Positions 48,859 through 57,410 of a stretch of DNA of 64,000 bases are shown here, one piece after another (position 1 is the first letter of the stretch; each line of letters begins with the position of its first letter). Both the position numbers and the translations under genes were made by a program. The stretch comes from Phenylobacterium sp. Root1290 (lineage in GTDB: Bacteria; Pseudomonadota; Alphaproteobacteria; Caulobacterales; Caulobacteraceae): contig NZ_LMEE01000003.1 in assembly GCF_001425305.1 (NCBI RefSeq), positions 587,634-651,633 of the forward strand, given 5' to 3'. The notes below the pieces were generated by a model that had not been told where the DNA came from, ran no database searches, and saw only the letters and a list, made by a program, of their open reading frames with translations.

Positions 48859-50039
48859 AACAATAGCGCCTTCAACTCGTCGATGACGACCTGGGCCGGC
48901 ATCGAAAGGAACATCGCCGGCACGAAGGGGGCGAGGGTCGCGCCGACCAGCATCAGCAGGCTGCGCGGATCGACCGGAATGAACCGCATCCCGTAGACGT
49001 TCGAAACCACCTGATAGAGGTCGGTGGTGGCGGAGAAGTCCGGCTCCGACAGCATCGGGCGGTCGTGCGGGCCGCGGAACCAGCTGTGCTCGAACTGGAC
49101 GCCCATGTCCGTGGCCAGGACCCCGTAGAGCAGAGCGCCCCGCCGCCACGCCTGCATCAGCGGGCGCACGAAGAACAGCAGCGGGCCGACGGCGAGCAGC
49201 AGCACCAGGACCGTGACGCTGGCCATCAACATCGGATCGGTGAACGGCATGGCGAGGTCGTGTCGGTGCACATAGGCGAACCGGCCGGCGACAATGGTCC
49301 CGAGCCCCATGCCGACGATGCTGAAGGCCCGGACCGACTGGGCGAGGAAGCCAAGCCCGCCCGACTGGTCGGGGTGCGCCGCGACGAGGTGGAGATCCAG
49401 GCGCGCGATGCTGCGCAGGAACCACGCCCAGTTGGCGATGCGCCAGAGCCAGCCGAGCAGCAGGGCGAGCAGCAGCGGGATGCTGACCATGGTGTGCCAC
49501 CATCCGGCCGGCGACAGGCGCGCGCCGTCCACGGTGACCTGCCACCGCGCCTGGCCCAGAACGGCGGGCTCGGTCAGGAGCATGGCGGCGACCTGGGCGT
49601 AGACGACGAGCAGGACGGCGGCCTCGGCCCAGAGGGAGTGCACCCGGCGCCGGGCGGCCTCGAGCGCCTCGGCGGCGCGGACCTCATCCTCTTCGCTGAG
49701 CAGGCCCGAGCCCTGGAAGTGGCGGGCGATCAGGCCGAGCCGCCGGGCGCAGACGACGTGGGCCAGCACCAGAAGCGGTACGGCGACGGCGTAGCGGGCG
49801 TGGACGCCGATGTCCTCGATGAAGGTGTAGAGAATGCCGGTGCGGCCCAGCACGATGTCGATGGCGACCAGCACCGCCAGCGGAATCCAGGCCAGCCCGA
49901 AAGCGAGCATCGCCCGGATGCCGGCATTGGGCGCGACGGGCGAAGGCAGCCGCGCCAGGGCCGTCAGCCGCCGGGGAGGGCCGCCTTCGAAGATCGATTC
50001 GACGCCGCTTACCGGCAAGATCGATGACTGCTGGGCCAC
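48855..50039 (-). CDS. Multi-pass membrane protein of unknown function
   Basis: 394 aa with about six hydrophobic helices: LAFGLAWIPLAVLVAIDIVL, AVAVPLLVLAHVVC, AAVLLVVYAQVAAML, TMVSIPLLLALLLGWLWRI, SVTVLVLLLAVGPLLFFV and TLAPFVPAMFLSM. Histidine and Asp residues between helices (HRHDLAMPFTDP, HPDQSGGLGF) may matter. No known family recognised. Convergent with the 48043 gene; nothing in the context defines its job. Confidence 0.72.
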   Translation of the reverse strand: MAQQSSILPVSGVESIFEGGPPRRLTALARLPSPVAPNAGIRAMLAFGLAWIPLAVLVAIDIVLGRTGILYTFIEDIGVHARYAVAVPLLVLAHVVCARRLGLIARHFQGSGLLSEEDEVRAAEALEAARRRVHSLWAEAAVLLVVYAQVAAMLLTEPAVLGQARWQVTVDGARLSPAGWWHTMVSIPLLLALLLGWLWRIANWAWFLRSIARLDLHLVAAHPDQSGGLGFLAQSVRAFSIVGMGLGTIVAGRFAYVHRHDLAMPFTDPMLMASVTVLVLLLAVGPLLFFVRPLMQAWRRGALLYGVLATDMGVQFEHSWFRGPHDRPMLSEPDFSATTDLYQVVSNVYGMRFIPVDPRSLLMLVGATLAPFVPAMFLSMPAQVVIDELKALLF

Positions 50040-50207
50040 GCCGCGTTCCCATGCTGGTTCGCGTCAAGCTTGGGCGCGGGCCGGAGGCGGCGGCAATCGG
50101 GTCTTCACCCGAGTTCGCAGCCAGCGTTGAGGCGGGATGCCGACGCGGGCGGCCATGCTGACGATGAACAAGATCATCGTCGCCCGCCTGGAGGCTGCGT
50201 ACGCGGG

Positions 50208-51041
50208 CTAGCCGTTGGCGAGGGCCGCGGTTTCGGCGGCGCAGTCGCGGGTCGGCGCATGGCCGGCGGCGCGGGCGGCGACGATCTCGGCCTTGGCCGC
50301 CTCGAGGTCGGCGCGGAAGTCGGCGTTGTCGTGCAGCTTGGCGACCGTGGCGGCGCCCATCATGCGGCCCTCCTCAGTGTCGCTCAGCCAGTGGACGTTG
50401 CAGACCACGCGGCTCTGGGTGAAGGCGCGGCCGCGATGCAGCACCTCTGTGGCGCGGTCGGGCGCGGCCTCGGCCAGGATCAGCGCCCAGCCCCAGCCGA
50501 TAGCGCTGTGGCCGGAGGGATAGGAGCCGTCCTTGCGCAGTTCGGCTTCGTCCTGCGGCGTGCACATCGGGGTGTTGTTGACCATGAACGGCCGCGCGCG
50601 CTGGAACTTGGTCTTGGTCGGGTAGGTGGAGAGCCCGTTGTCGACCAGGGTGCGGCGCAGAAGCGTGTAGAGCCGCGGCGTGGTCTCGGGGCTGACCTTG
50701 ACGCCCAGGGCGCAGGAGAAGGTCTCGGCCGCGGCGGGGAACTTCAGTTCGGCGTCCTGAACGGCCACGGACCAACGCGGGCCGCCGTTCAGCGCCACCG
50801 CCGCCTTGGCAGAGGCGTCGTCGCGCGCCTGGGCCGCCGATCCGGCCGCGGGCGGCGGCGGCAGGATCGCCAGGCTGTTGGGGGCGCTGCCCATCTGCAT
50901 GTAGCCGGCGAGGTAGCCGGGGCGGATTTCGGGGATCGGCTTGGGCTCGGCCTTCGCCTGGACCTGGGGCGCCTGAGCGCCGGGGGCCGCGCAACTCGCC
51001 GCCAGCACCGCCGTAGCGACAATCCATGCCTGCCTGATCAT
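50208..51041 (-). CDS. Class A acid phosphatase (PAP2 fold), exported lipoprotein-like
   Basis: 277-aa non-specific acid phosphatase, PhoN type. Phosphatase signature in full: K-x6-RP (Lys143, Arg150-Pro151), PSGH at 175-178, and S-R-x5-H-x3-D (Ser210, Arg211, His217, Asp221). Leader MIRQAWIVATAVLAASCAA contains a possible lipobox Cys17. The start at 51041 is chosen because it opens the leader; the frame is open to 51089. Acts in the periplasm on phosphomonoesters by family knowledge. Confidence 0.92.
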   Translation of the reverse strand: MIRQAWIVATAVLAASCAAPGAQAPQVQAKAEPKPIPEIRPGYLAGYMQMGSAPNSLAILPPPPAAGSAAQARDDASAKAAVALNGGPRWSVAVQDAELKFPAAAETFSCALGVKVSPETTPRLYTLLRRTLVDNGLSTYPTKTKFQRARPFMVNNTPMCTPQDEAELRKDGSYPSGHSAIGWGWALILAEAAPDRATEVLHRGRAFTQSRVVCNVHWLSDTEEGRMMGAATVAKLHDNADFRADLEAAKAEIVAARAAGHAPTRDCAAETAALANG

Positions 51042-51163
51042 CGTCGTCTCCCACTCAGCCGATTCCGCGCAGCCTAGGCGGGTGACCATGCGTCAGGAAA
51101 TCGGTTTGGCGCCCTATGCACGCGACATTGAACAACCACCCCCGGCGGCGCATCCTGGTGGTC

Positions 51164-51439
51164 ATGGAGCGGCGAGCGGTCAGGCTGCGTATCACCGGAC
51201 ACGTGCAGGGCGTCGGCTACCGCTGGTGGGCGGAGCGTCAGGCGCGCGGATTGGCGCTCGACGGCTGGGTTCGAAACTGCCCCGACGGGTCGGTGGAGCT
51301 GCTGGCGATCGGCGACGAGGCCGCGCTGGAGCGGCTGGTCGCCGCATGCCGCGGCGGACCGCCGGCGGCCTCGGTCGCGGCGGTTCAGAGCCTGGCGGCG
51401 GACGACGACGGCAGCGTCGGGTTCGCCGCGAGAAGCTAG
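51164..51439 (+). CDS. acyP: Acylphosphatase
   Basis: 91-aa enzyme hydrolysing acyl phosphates. The signature is ITGHVQGVGYRWWAERQARG, with catalytic Arg, and the catalytic Asn is in GWVRNCPDGSVELL. Start at 51164 gives MERRAVRLRITGHV; the frame is open to 51116. Cytoplasmic. It is divergent from the acid phosphatase (122-base gap). Confidence 0.93.
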   Translation: MERRAVRLRITGHVQGVGYRWWAERQARGLALDGWVRNCPDGSVELLAIGDEAALERLVAACRGGPPAASVAAVQSLAADDDGSVGFAARS

Positions 51440-51499
51440 GGCGACCCGCCGCCGGCGCCGGCCCGGCTGGGGCCGGGCCGACTGCTGCTACGGGTGAAT

Positions 51500-52324
51500 T
51501 TAGCGCCCCTGGAAGTCCGCCGGGCGCTTTTCGAGGAAGGAGGTCATGCCTTCCTTGAAGTCCTGGGTGCGGATCAGCTGCAGGAACTGCAGATAGACGT
51601 GGTGGACGTGGTCGTTGAACGTCTCCGACAGGCCCATCCGCATCAGCCGCTTGGCCGACTGCACGGCCAACGGCGCGTTGGCGGCCATTTCCAGGGCGAT
51701 CTCGCGGGTCTTGGCGGCCAGCTCGGCGTCGGGGACGACGTGGTTGACCAGGCCCAGCTCCAGGCTCTCGCGCGCCGACAGGGTGCGGCCGGTGAAGATC
51801 AGCTCGGCGGCCTTGGCCCAGCCCAGCAGGCGCGGCAGGATCCAGGTGCCGCCGCTCTCGGGCACCACGCCGCGCTTGACGAAGGCGGCGGCCATCTTGG
51901 CGCTCTCGCCGGCGATGCGGATGTCGCAGCCCATGGCGGTGTCCATGCCGTAGCCGGCGGCCGAGCCGTTGAGGGCGCAGATCGTCGGCTTGTCCATGGC
52001 GAAGAGGACCGTCGGCGGCGTGTTGCGCAGGTCGAGGTTCACCGAGATGGTCGAGACCTGCTTGTCCGAGCCGATCCCCGAACCTTGCGTCGCGTCGACC
52101 AGGTCTAGGCCGGCGCAGAAGGCGCGGCCGGTTCCGGTCAGGACGATGACCCGGACTGCCGGATCCTCGTTGGCCTTGATCAGCAGCTGGGTCAGGCGGG
52201 CCAGCATCGGCCCGGAAATGGTGTTCAGCCGCTCGGGCCGGTTCAGGGTGAGGGTGGCGATGCCGTCGGCCACCTCATAGAGAACCTCTTCCGATTTGGG
52301 GGTCGTTTCCACCGCCGCGCTCAT
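51500..52324 (-). CDS. Enoyl-CoA hydratase/isomerase family protein
   Basis: 274-aa crotonase-fold enzyme of acyl-CoA metabolism. Motifs: ATLTLNRPERLNTISGPMLA; oxyanion-hole segment ICALNGSAAGYGMDTAMGCD; RGVVPESGGTWILPRLLGWA with the catalytic-Glu position. The oxyanion region AFCAGLDL has the usual Ala-Gly pair. Which acyl-CoA is used is unknown. It stands alone on the minus strand. Confidence 0.93.
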   Translation of the reverse strand: MSAAVETTPKSEEVLYEVADGIATLTLNRPERLNTISGPMLARLTQLLIKANEDPAVRVIVLTGTGRAFCAGLDLVDATQGSGIGSDKQVSTISVNLDLRNTPPTVLFAMDKPTICALNGSAAGYGMDTAMGCDIRIAGESAKMAAAFVKRGVVPESGGTWILPRLLGWAKAAELIFTGRTLSARESLELGLVNHVVPDAELAAKTREIALEMAANAPLAVQSAKRLMRMGLSETFNDHVHHVYLQFLQLIRTQDFKEGMTSFLEKRPADFQGR

Positions 52325-52393
52325 CGTCGCTTCCCTTTATGGCGTAAATTAATGGGGCCAGCCTATGCGCGGGGATGGGAGGCGGCAAGGCCC

Positions 52394-52714
52394 TTAGGCG
52401 TCGCGCCGCCGGGCGGTCCAGAGCAGCCATAGGCCAAGGATGATCGCGAACTGGGAGAGCGCCGCCAGCGCCGCGCCGAGCGCCAGGCCGATGGTCATCA
52501 TCGCGCGGTCGCAGGCCTGGGAGCCGCAGTTGAACACGAAGATCTGGCCGGCCAGCGTGGCCAAGCCGATGACAGTCAGCAACACGCCCGCCGCCGCTCG
52601 CCCTGGCGAAAGACGGAACGGCGGGGACGCGGCGCCGGGCGGCCGATCGGGGGATGGCCGCCGGGGACCAAGCAGACGCTGCGGCGTCTTCAGAGGGTGG
52701 GACAGAAGCGCCAT
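52394..52714 (-). CDS. Small membrane protein of unknown function
   Basis: 106 aa; AGGAGG lies five bases before the ATG at 52714. The N-terminal 35 residues are Pro/Arg-rich and cytosolic. Two hydrophobic helices follow (AAGVLLTVIGLATLAGQIFV; GLALGAALAALSQFAIILGL) joined by NCGSQACDRAMM with two cysteines. No family recognised. Divergent from fbp (129-base gap). Confidence 0.7.
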   Translation of the reverse strand: MALLSHPLKTPQRLLGPRRPSPDRPPGAASPPFRLSPGRAAAGVLLTVIGLATLAGQIFVFNCGSQACDRAMMTIGLALGAALAALSQFAIILGLWLLWTARRRDA

Positions 52715-52843
52715 AGCGACCTCCTGGTCACTGCAACGTCCAACTAGGCCGAAGGGATGCGCCGCGCCTTGATCGACGTCAAAGCGGGTCGTCCTCGGCC
52801 GCACAAACGGCTATCGAGGGGCAGGATTGAAGGAACACGACGC

Positions 52844-53830
52844 ATGACGACGACGCTCACCGACTGGCTCGCCAAGCAGGATGCGCCCACCGAGGGGCTG
52901 CGGGCCGGATTGGAGCGGGTCGCCGAGGCCTGTCGGGTGATCGCTGGCCTGGTTGAGCGCGCGCCGCTGGAAGGCCGCCTGGGCGCGCTGGCGACGACCA
53001 ACGTGCAGGACGAGGTGCAGAAGGCGCTCGATGTCGCCTCCAACGACGTCTTCCTGGACATCTGCGGTCAGGAGCCCGCTTTCGCCGGCTTCGCATCCGA
53101 AGAGCTGGAAGAAGTGATGCCGGGACAGCCGGGCGGCAGCCTGCTGCTGGCGTTCGACCCGCTGGACGGCTCCAGCAACATCGAGGTCTCGATGTGCGTC
53201 GGTTCGATCTTCTCCGTAATGCCTGCGCCGGCCAACGCCGCCGAGGTGCAGGAAGCCGACTTCTTCCAGCCCGGCCGCAACCAGCTGGCCGCCGGCTATG
53301 CGCTTTACGGTCCGCAAGCCATGCTCGTGCTGAGCGTCGGCGGTGACGTGTCCGGCTTCACGCTCGACCGCGAGCGCGCCGCGTGGGTGCTTACCCATCC
53401 GCAGCTGAAGGTGCCCGAGCAGAGCAACGAGTACGCCATCAACTCGTCCAACGAGCGTCACTGGAAGCCCGGTCTGCGCAAGTTCATCGACGCGGTCCTG
53501 GCTGGACGCGACGGCCCGCTGAAGCAGGACTTCAACACGCGCTGGACCGCCGCGATGGTCGCGGACGTCCATCGCATCCTGGTTCGCGGCGGCGTCTTCT
53601 TCTACCCGGCCGACTCGCGGCCGAAGGTGGCGAACGGCAAGCTGCGGGTGCTCTACGAGTGCGCGCCGATGGGATGGCTGATCGAACGGGCCGGAGGCCG
53701 AGCGTTCGCCGCCGCCGGGCCGATGCTCGACCTTCGCCCGACATCGCTGCACCAGCGCTCGCCGATCGCGCTGGGTTCGCGCCAGGTGCTGGAGCAGGCC
53801 TGGACGGAATATCTGGCTCAGGACGCCTGA
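52844..53830 (+). CDS. fbp: Fructose-1,6-bisphosphatase class I
   Basis: Gluconeogenic enzyme converting fructose-1,6-bisphosphate to fructose-6-phosphate, 328 aa. The metal-site motif FDPLDGSSNIEVSMCVGSIF is complete; NEYAINSSNERHW and GKLRVLYECAPMGWLIERAGG complete the substrate site. AAGGA precedes the ATG at 52844; the frame is open upstream without family resemblance. Cytoplasmic and probably monocistronic. Confidence 0.96.
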   Translation: MTTTLTDWLAKQDAPTEGLRAGLERVAEACRVIAGLVERAPLEGRLGALATTNVQDEVQKALDVASNDVFLDICGQEPAFAGFASEELEEVMPGQPGGSLLLAFDPLDGSSNIEVSMCVGSIFSVMPAPANAAEVQEADFFQPGRNQLAAGYALYGPQAMLVLSVGGDVSGFTLDRERAAWVLTHPQLKVPEQSNEYAINSSNERHWKPGLRKFIDAVLAGRDGPLKQDFNTRWTAAMVADVHRILVRGGVFFYPADSRPKVANGKLRVLYECAPMGWLIERAGGRAFAAAGPMLDLRPTSLHQRSPIALGSRQVLEQAWTEYLAQDA

Positions 53831-53842
53831 GGCCGGCCGCAG

Positions 53843-54988
53843 CTACTTCGCGGTCGCGGCGGCCTGGGCCGCAAACCACGGCTCCAGCCGCGAGATCGCA
53901 TCTTCGATCTCCGGCGTGGAGACCGCGAACGACATGCGGATGAAGTGGTGGCCTTCGACCGGATCGAAGTCGACGCCGGGCGCCGTGGCGACGCCGGTGT
54001 CCTGCAAAAGGCGCTGGCAGAAGGCGAGGCTGTCGTTCGTCAGGTGGCCGACGTCGGCGTAGATGTAGAAGGCGCCGTCCGGCGGCGCGATGGCCGACAG
54101 CCCCAGGCGCGGCAGGGCGTCCAGCAGCAGGGCGCGATTGGCGCGGTAGACCTCGACGTGACCTTCCAGCTCGTCGCGGCAGTCCATGGCCGCCAGCGCC
54201 GCGTGCTGGGCGAGCGAGGGCGGGGTCAGGAACAGCGCGCCCATGTAGGCGATGGCCGCCTTCACGTGGTCGGGCGGCGAAAGCAGCCAGCCGAGCCGCC
54301 AGCCGGCCATGCTGAAGTACTTGGAGAACGAGTTCACCACGAAGGCGTTCGGCTCGAACTCCAGGATCGAGCGCGCCGGCTCGACATAGCTGAGGCCGTG
54401 ATAGATTTCGTCGGAGACCAGCTTGATCCCGCGCTCGCGGCAGACCTTGGCGATCGCTTCCAGCTCAGCGGCCGGGATGATGGTGCCGGTCGGGTTGGCG
54501 GGACTGGCGATGATCACGCCGGCCGGGGCCGGGTCGAGGGCCGCGATCCGCTCGGCTGAGAGTTGGAACCGCTCGTTGTCGCCGCAGGCCAGCTCGATCG
54601 GCTCGATGTGCAGGGCTTTCAACGTGTTGCGATAGGCGACGTAGCCCGGCCGGGCCAGGGCGACGCGATCGCCCGGCGAGAAGGCCGAGGCCAGGGCCAG
54701 CACCAGGGCCGGCGAGGCGCCGCAGGTCAGGGTGATCTGGCTGGGTGCGACGGTGACGCCGTAGTTGTCGAGATAATGCCGCGCGATCCGCGCCTTCAGC
54801 GCCGGGCTTTCCCAGTAGCCCATCGGATCGGTGTCGAGCACGTGGTGCGCCGCTTCGATCGCCGCCTTGGGCGCGCCGGTCGACGGCTGGCCGAACTCCA
54901 TGTGGATCACCGACCGGCCCTCGGCCTTGAGGCGATGGGCCAGTCCGCTGACGGAAATGGCGTGGAATGGGTCGATGCGCAGGGACAT
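53843..54988 (-). CDS. Pyridoxal-phosphate-dependent aminotransferase, class I/II
   Basis: About 381 aa, fold-type I. The PLP Lys is in FVVNSFSKYFSMAGWRLGW; other motifs are IIASPANPTGTIIPAAEL and LVSDEIYHGLSY. The start at 54988 gives MSLRIDPFHAISVSGLAHRL; ATG at 55018 would add ten residues. Substrate not defined (aspartate/aromatic-like). Its stop lies 13 bases from the fbp stop (convergent). Confidence 0.92.
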   Translation of the reverse strand: MSLRIDPFHAISVSGLAHRLKAEGRSVIHMEFGQPSTGAPKAAIEAAHHVLDTDPMGYWESPALKARIARHYLDNYGVTVAPSQITLTCGASPALVLALASAFSPGDRVALARPGYVAYRNTLKALHIEPIELACGDNERFQLSAERIAALDPAPAGVIIASPANPTGTIIPAAELEAIAKVCRERGIKLVSDEIYHGLSYVEPARSILEFEPNAFVVNSFSKYFSMAGWRLGWLLSPPDHVKAAIAYMGALFLTPPSLAQHAALAAMDCRDELEGHVEVYRANRALLLDALPRLGLSAIAPPDGAFYIYADVGHLTNDSLAFCQRLLQDTGVATAPGVDFDPVEGHHFIRMSFAVSTPEIEDAISRLEPWFAAQAAATAK

Positions 54989-55065
54989 GCCGACCATCTG
55001 GCGTAAGGTCCCAGGCAAATCAAGGAAACCCGGCGGCCAGGCCGACCGGCATTCACGGAGGAAAC

Positions 55066-56769
55066 ATGTCGCGCGCGTCGAGACGAGGATTCATGGCTGG
55101 AGCGGGGGCCGTCGGCCTGGCGGGCGGACGTGCGTGGGCGGCCCAGAGCGACGCGGTCTATTTCGGCGGTCCGATCCTGACCATGGACGACGCGCGGCCA
55201 CGGGCCGAAGCGGTGGCGGTGCGCGGCGGACGCATCCTGGCGGTCGGCGCCAAGGACGAGGTGCTGGCGCGGGCCGGACGTGGGGCGCGGCTGGTGGACC
55301 TGGGCGGGCGGACGCTGCTGCCGGGCTTTGTCGATCCGCATGGCCACGTCTCGTTCGTGGGCCTGCAGGCGGTCTCGGCCAACCTGTTGCCGGCGCCCGA
55401 CGGGGAAGGCAATTCGATCGCGCAGCTGCAGGCGATCACGCGGGCCTGGCTAGATGCGAACCGTCCGTTCGTCGAGCGCTACAAGCTGATCATCGGCTTC
55501 GGCTACGACGACTCTCAGCTGCGCGAGCAGCGGCATCCGACGCGCCGCGAGCTGGACGAGATCTCGAGCGAGCTGCCGGTGATGTTCATCCACCAGTCGG
55601 GCCACCTGGGCGTCGCCAACTCCAAGGCGCTGGAAGCGGCGGGGATCAGCGCGGCCACGCCCGACCCGCAGGGCGGCGTCTTCCGCCGCGAGGGCGGGGA
55701 GCCGAACGGGGTGATGGAGGAGCACGCCTTCATGGGGGTGATGGGCAAGCTGCTCAGCCGGCTCGACCTCGACGCCAACCTGAAGATGATCGCCGAGGGC
55801 GTGAAGCTCTACACCCAGTTCGGCTACACCACCTGCCAGGACGGCAAGTCGTCGAGCGGCGGGGTGAAGGCGCTGCAGCTGGCGGCGAGCCGTGGGCTGC
55901 TGAGCGCAGACGTGGTGGCCTATCCCGACGCGCTGACCGCGACCGACGTGATGAAGGCGCCGCTCTGGGGCCGAACCTACAAGGACCGTTTCCGGGTCGG
56001 CGGGGTGAAGCTCTCCATCGACGGGTCGCCGCAGGGCAAGACCGCCTGGCTTTCCCAGCCCTATTTCGTCCCGCCCGAGGGGCAGAGCGCGGCCTATGCC
56101 GGCTATCCCGCCGTGCCCGTGGACCAGTGCCTGGCGGCCATCGACACCGCGTTCGCCAACGGCTGGCAGATCCTGGTGCACGCCAATGGCGACGCGGCCA
56201 TCGACGTGCTGATCGCCGGGGTGCGCGAGGCGACGAAGAAGCACGGGCCGGGCGACCGGCGCCCGGTGATGATCCACGGCCAGACCGCGCGAGAGGACCA
56301 GGTCGACGCCTGCAAGGCGCTGGGGATCATCCCCTCGTTCTTCCCGATGCACACCTTCTATTGGGGCGACTGGCACCGGGACTCGGTGCTGGGGCCGGTG
56401 CGGGCGGAGAACATCTCGCCGACCGGATGGGCGACGCGCCGCGGGATGATGTTCACCACCCACCATGACGCGCCGGTGGCCAAGCCGGACTCCATGCGGG
56501 TGCTGTCGTCTACGGTCAGCCGGCGGACGCGCACGGGCGACATATTGGGGCCGCACCAACGGGTTTCCGTGGAGACAGCGCTGAAGGCGATGACCCTGTG
56601 GCCGGCCTATCAGCACTTCGAAGAGACGACCAAGGGCTCGATCACGCACGGCAAGCTGGCCGACTTCGCGCTGCTGTCGGGCGACCCCACCGCGACGGAG
56701 ACGGACAAGTTGGCGTCGCTGAAGGTGGTCGAGACGATCAAGGAGGGCGTCAGCATCTGGCGCGGGTGA
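55066..56769 (+). CDS. Amidohydrolase family protein, YtcJ-like, Tat-exported
   Basis: 567-aa metal-dependent amidohydrolase. The leader MSRASRRGFMAGAGAVGLAG has the twin-arginine S-R-R-x-F-M pattern, so the folded holoenzyme is probably exported to the periplasm. ACGGAGG precedes the ATG. Metal motifs: LPGFVDPHGHVSFVGLQ (HxH), HQSGHLGVANSKALE, GVKLSIDGSPQGKTAWLSQP, LVHANGDAAIDVLI and the late FTTHHDAPV. The acetyltransferase gene follows after 2 bases. Substrate unknown. Confidence 0.9.
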   Translation: MSRASRRGFMAGAGAVGLAGGRAWAAQSDAVYFGGPILTMDDARPRAEAVAVRGGRILAVGAKDEVLARAGRGARLVDLGGRTLLPGFVDPHGHVSFVGLQAVSANLLPAPDGEGNSIAQLQAITRAWLDANRPFVERYKLIIGFGYDDSQLREQRHPTRRELDEISSELPVMFIHQSGHLGVANSKALEAAGISAATPDPQGGVFRREGGEPNGVMEEHAFMGVMGKLLSRLDLDANLKMIAEGVKLYTQFGYTTCQDGKSSSGGVKALQLAASRGLLSADVVAYPDALTATDVMKAPLWGRTYKDRFRVGGVKLSIDGSPQGKTAWLSQPYFVPPEGQSAAYAGYPAVPVDQCLAAIDTAFANGWQILVHANGDAAIDVLIAGVREATKKHGPGDRRPVMIHGQTAREDQVDACKALGIIPSFFPMHTFYWGDWHRDSVLGPVRAENISPTGWATRRGMMFTTHHDAPVAKPDSMRVLSSTVSRRTRTGDILGPHQRVSVETALKAMTLWPAYQHFEETTKGSITHGKLADFALLSGDPTATETDKLASLKVVETIKEGVSIWRG

Positions 56770-56771
56770 GC

Positions 56772-57320
56772 ATGGCGCGGACGGAAAAGCAGAAGATGCT
56801 GGCGGGCGAGCTCTACGACGCCGGCGACGCCGAGATCCAGGCCGACCAGGCGGCGGCCGCCGCGTGGATGGCCCGCTTCAACGCACTCGACCTGCCGCCC
56901 GCGCGGCGCCACGCGCTGCTGGCCGAGCGGTTTGGGGCGGTGGGCGAGGGGGCGACGATCCGGCCGCCGTTCCACTGCGACTACGGGTTCAATATCAGCC
57001 TCGGCGCCGGGGTGTTCCTGAACTTCAACTGCGTGATCCTGGACGTGGTCGCGGTGACCATCGGCGCCAAGACCCAGATCGGGCCGGGCGTGCAGATCCT
57101 GACGGCGGACCATCCGCGCGATCCGGCCGAGCGGGCGCGGGGCGTCGAGTTCGGCCGGCCCATCAGCATCGGCGCCAATGTGTGGATCGGCGGCGGGGCG
57201 ATCATCCTGCCCGGCGTCAACGTCGGCGACGACGCACTGGTCGGCGCGGGCGCGGTGGTGACCCGCGACGTGCCGCCCGGCGCGACGGTGGTCGGCAATC
57301 CGGCGAAGCTGCGCGCATAG
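56772..57320 (+). CDS. Sugar O-acetyltransferase (maltose/galactoside acetyltransferase-like)
   Basis: 182-aa left-handed beta-helix acetyltransferase. N-terminal Mac domain MARTEKQKMLAGELYDAGDA; hexapeptide repeats follow (ISLGAGVFLNFNCVILDVVA; KTQIGPGVQILTADHPRDPA with the catalytic His; RPISIGANVWIGGGAIILPG). Uses acetyl-CoA on sugars by family knowledge. Starts 2 bases after the amidohydrolase stop, so it is cotranscribed. Confidence 0.92.
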   Translation: MARTEKQKMLAGELYDAGDAEIQADQAAAAAWMARFNALDLPPARRHALLAERFGAVGEGATIRPPFHCDYGFNISLGAGVFLNFNCVILDVVAVTIGAKTQIGPGVQILTADHPRDPAERARGVEFGRPISIGANVWIGGGAIILPGVNVGDDALVGAGAVVTRDVPPGATVVGNPAKLRA

Positions 57321-57410
57321 CTATCCTCGAGGAGCGGCGGCGGTCCTCGGACTTTGCATAGAAAAGCCCGGCGCGGCGCATAGCATATGTGCCAAGCAGG
57401 GGGACGTGCG

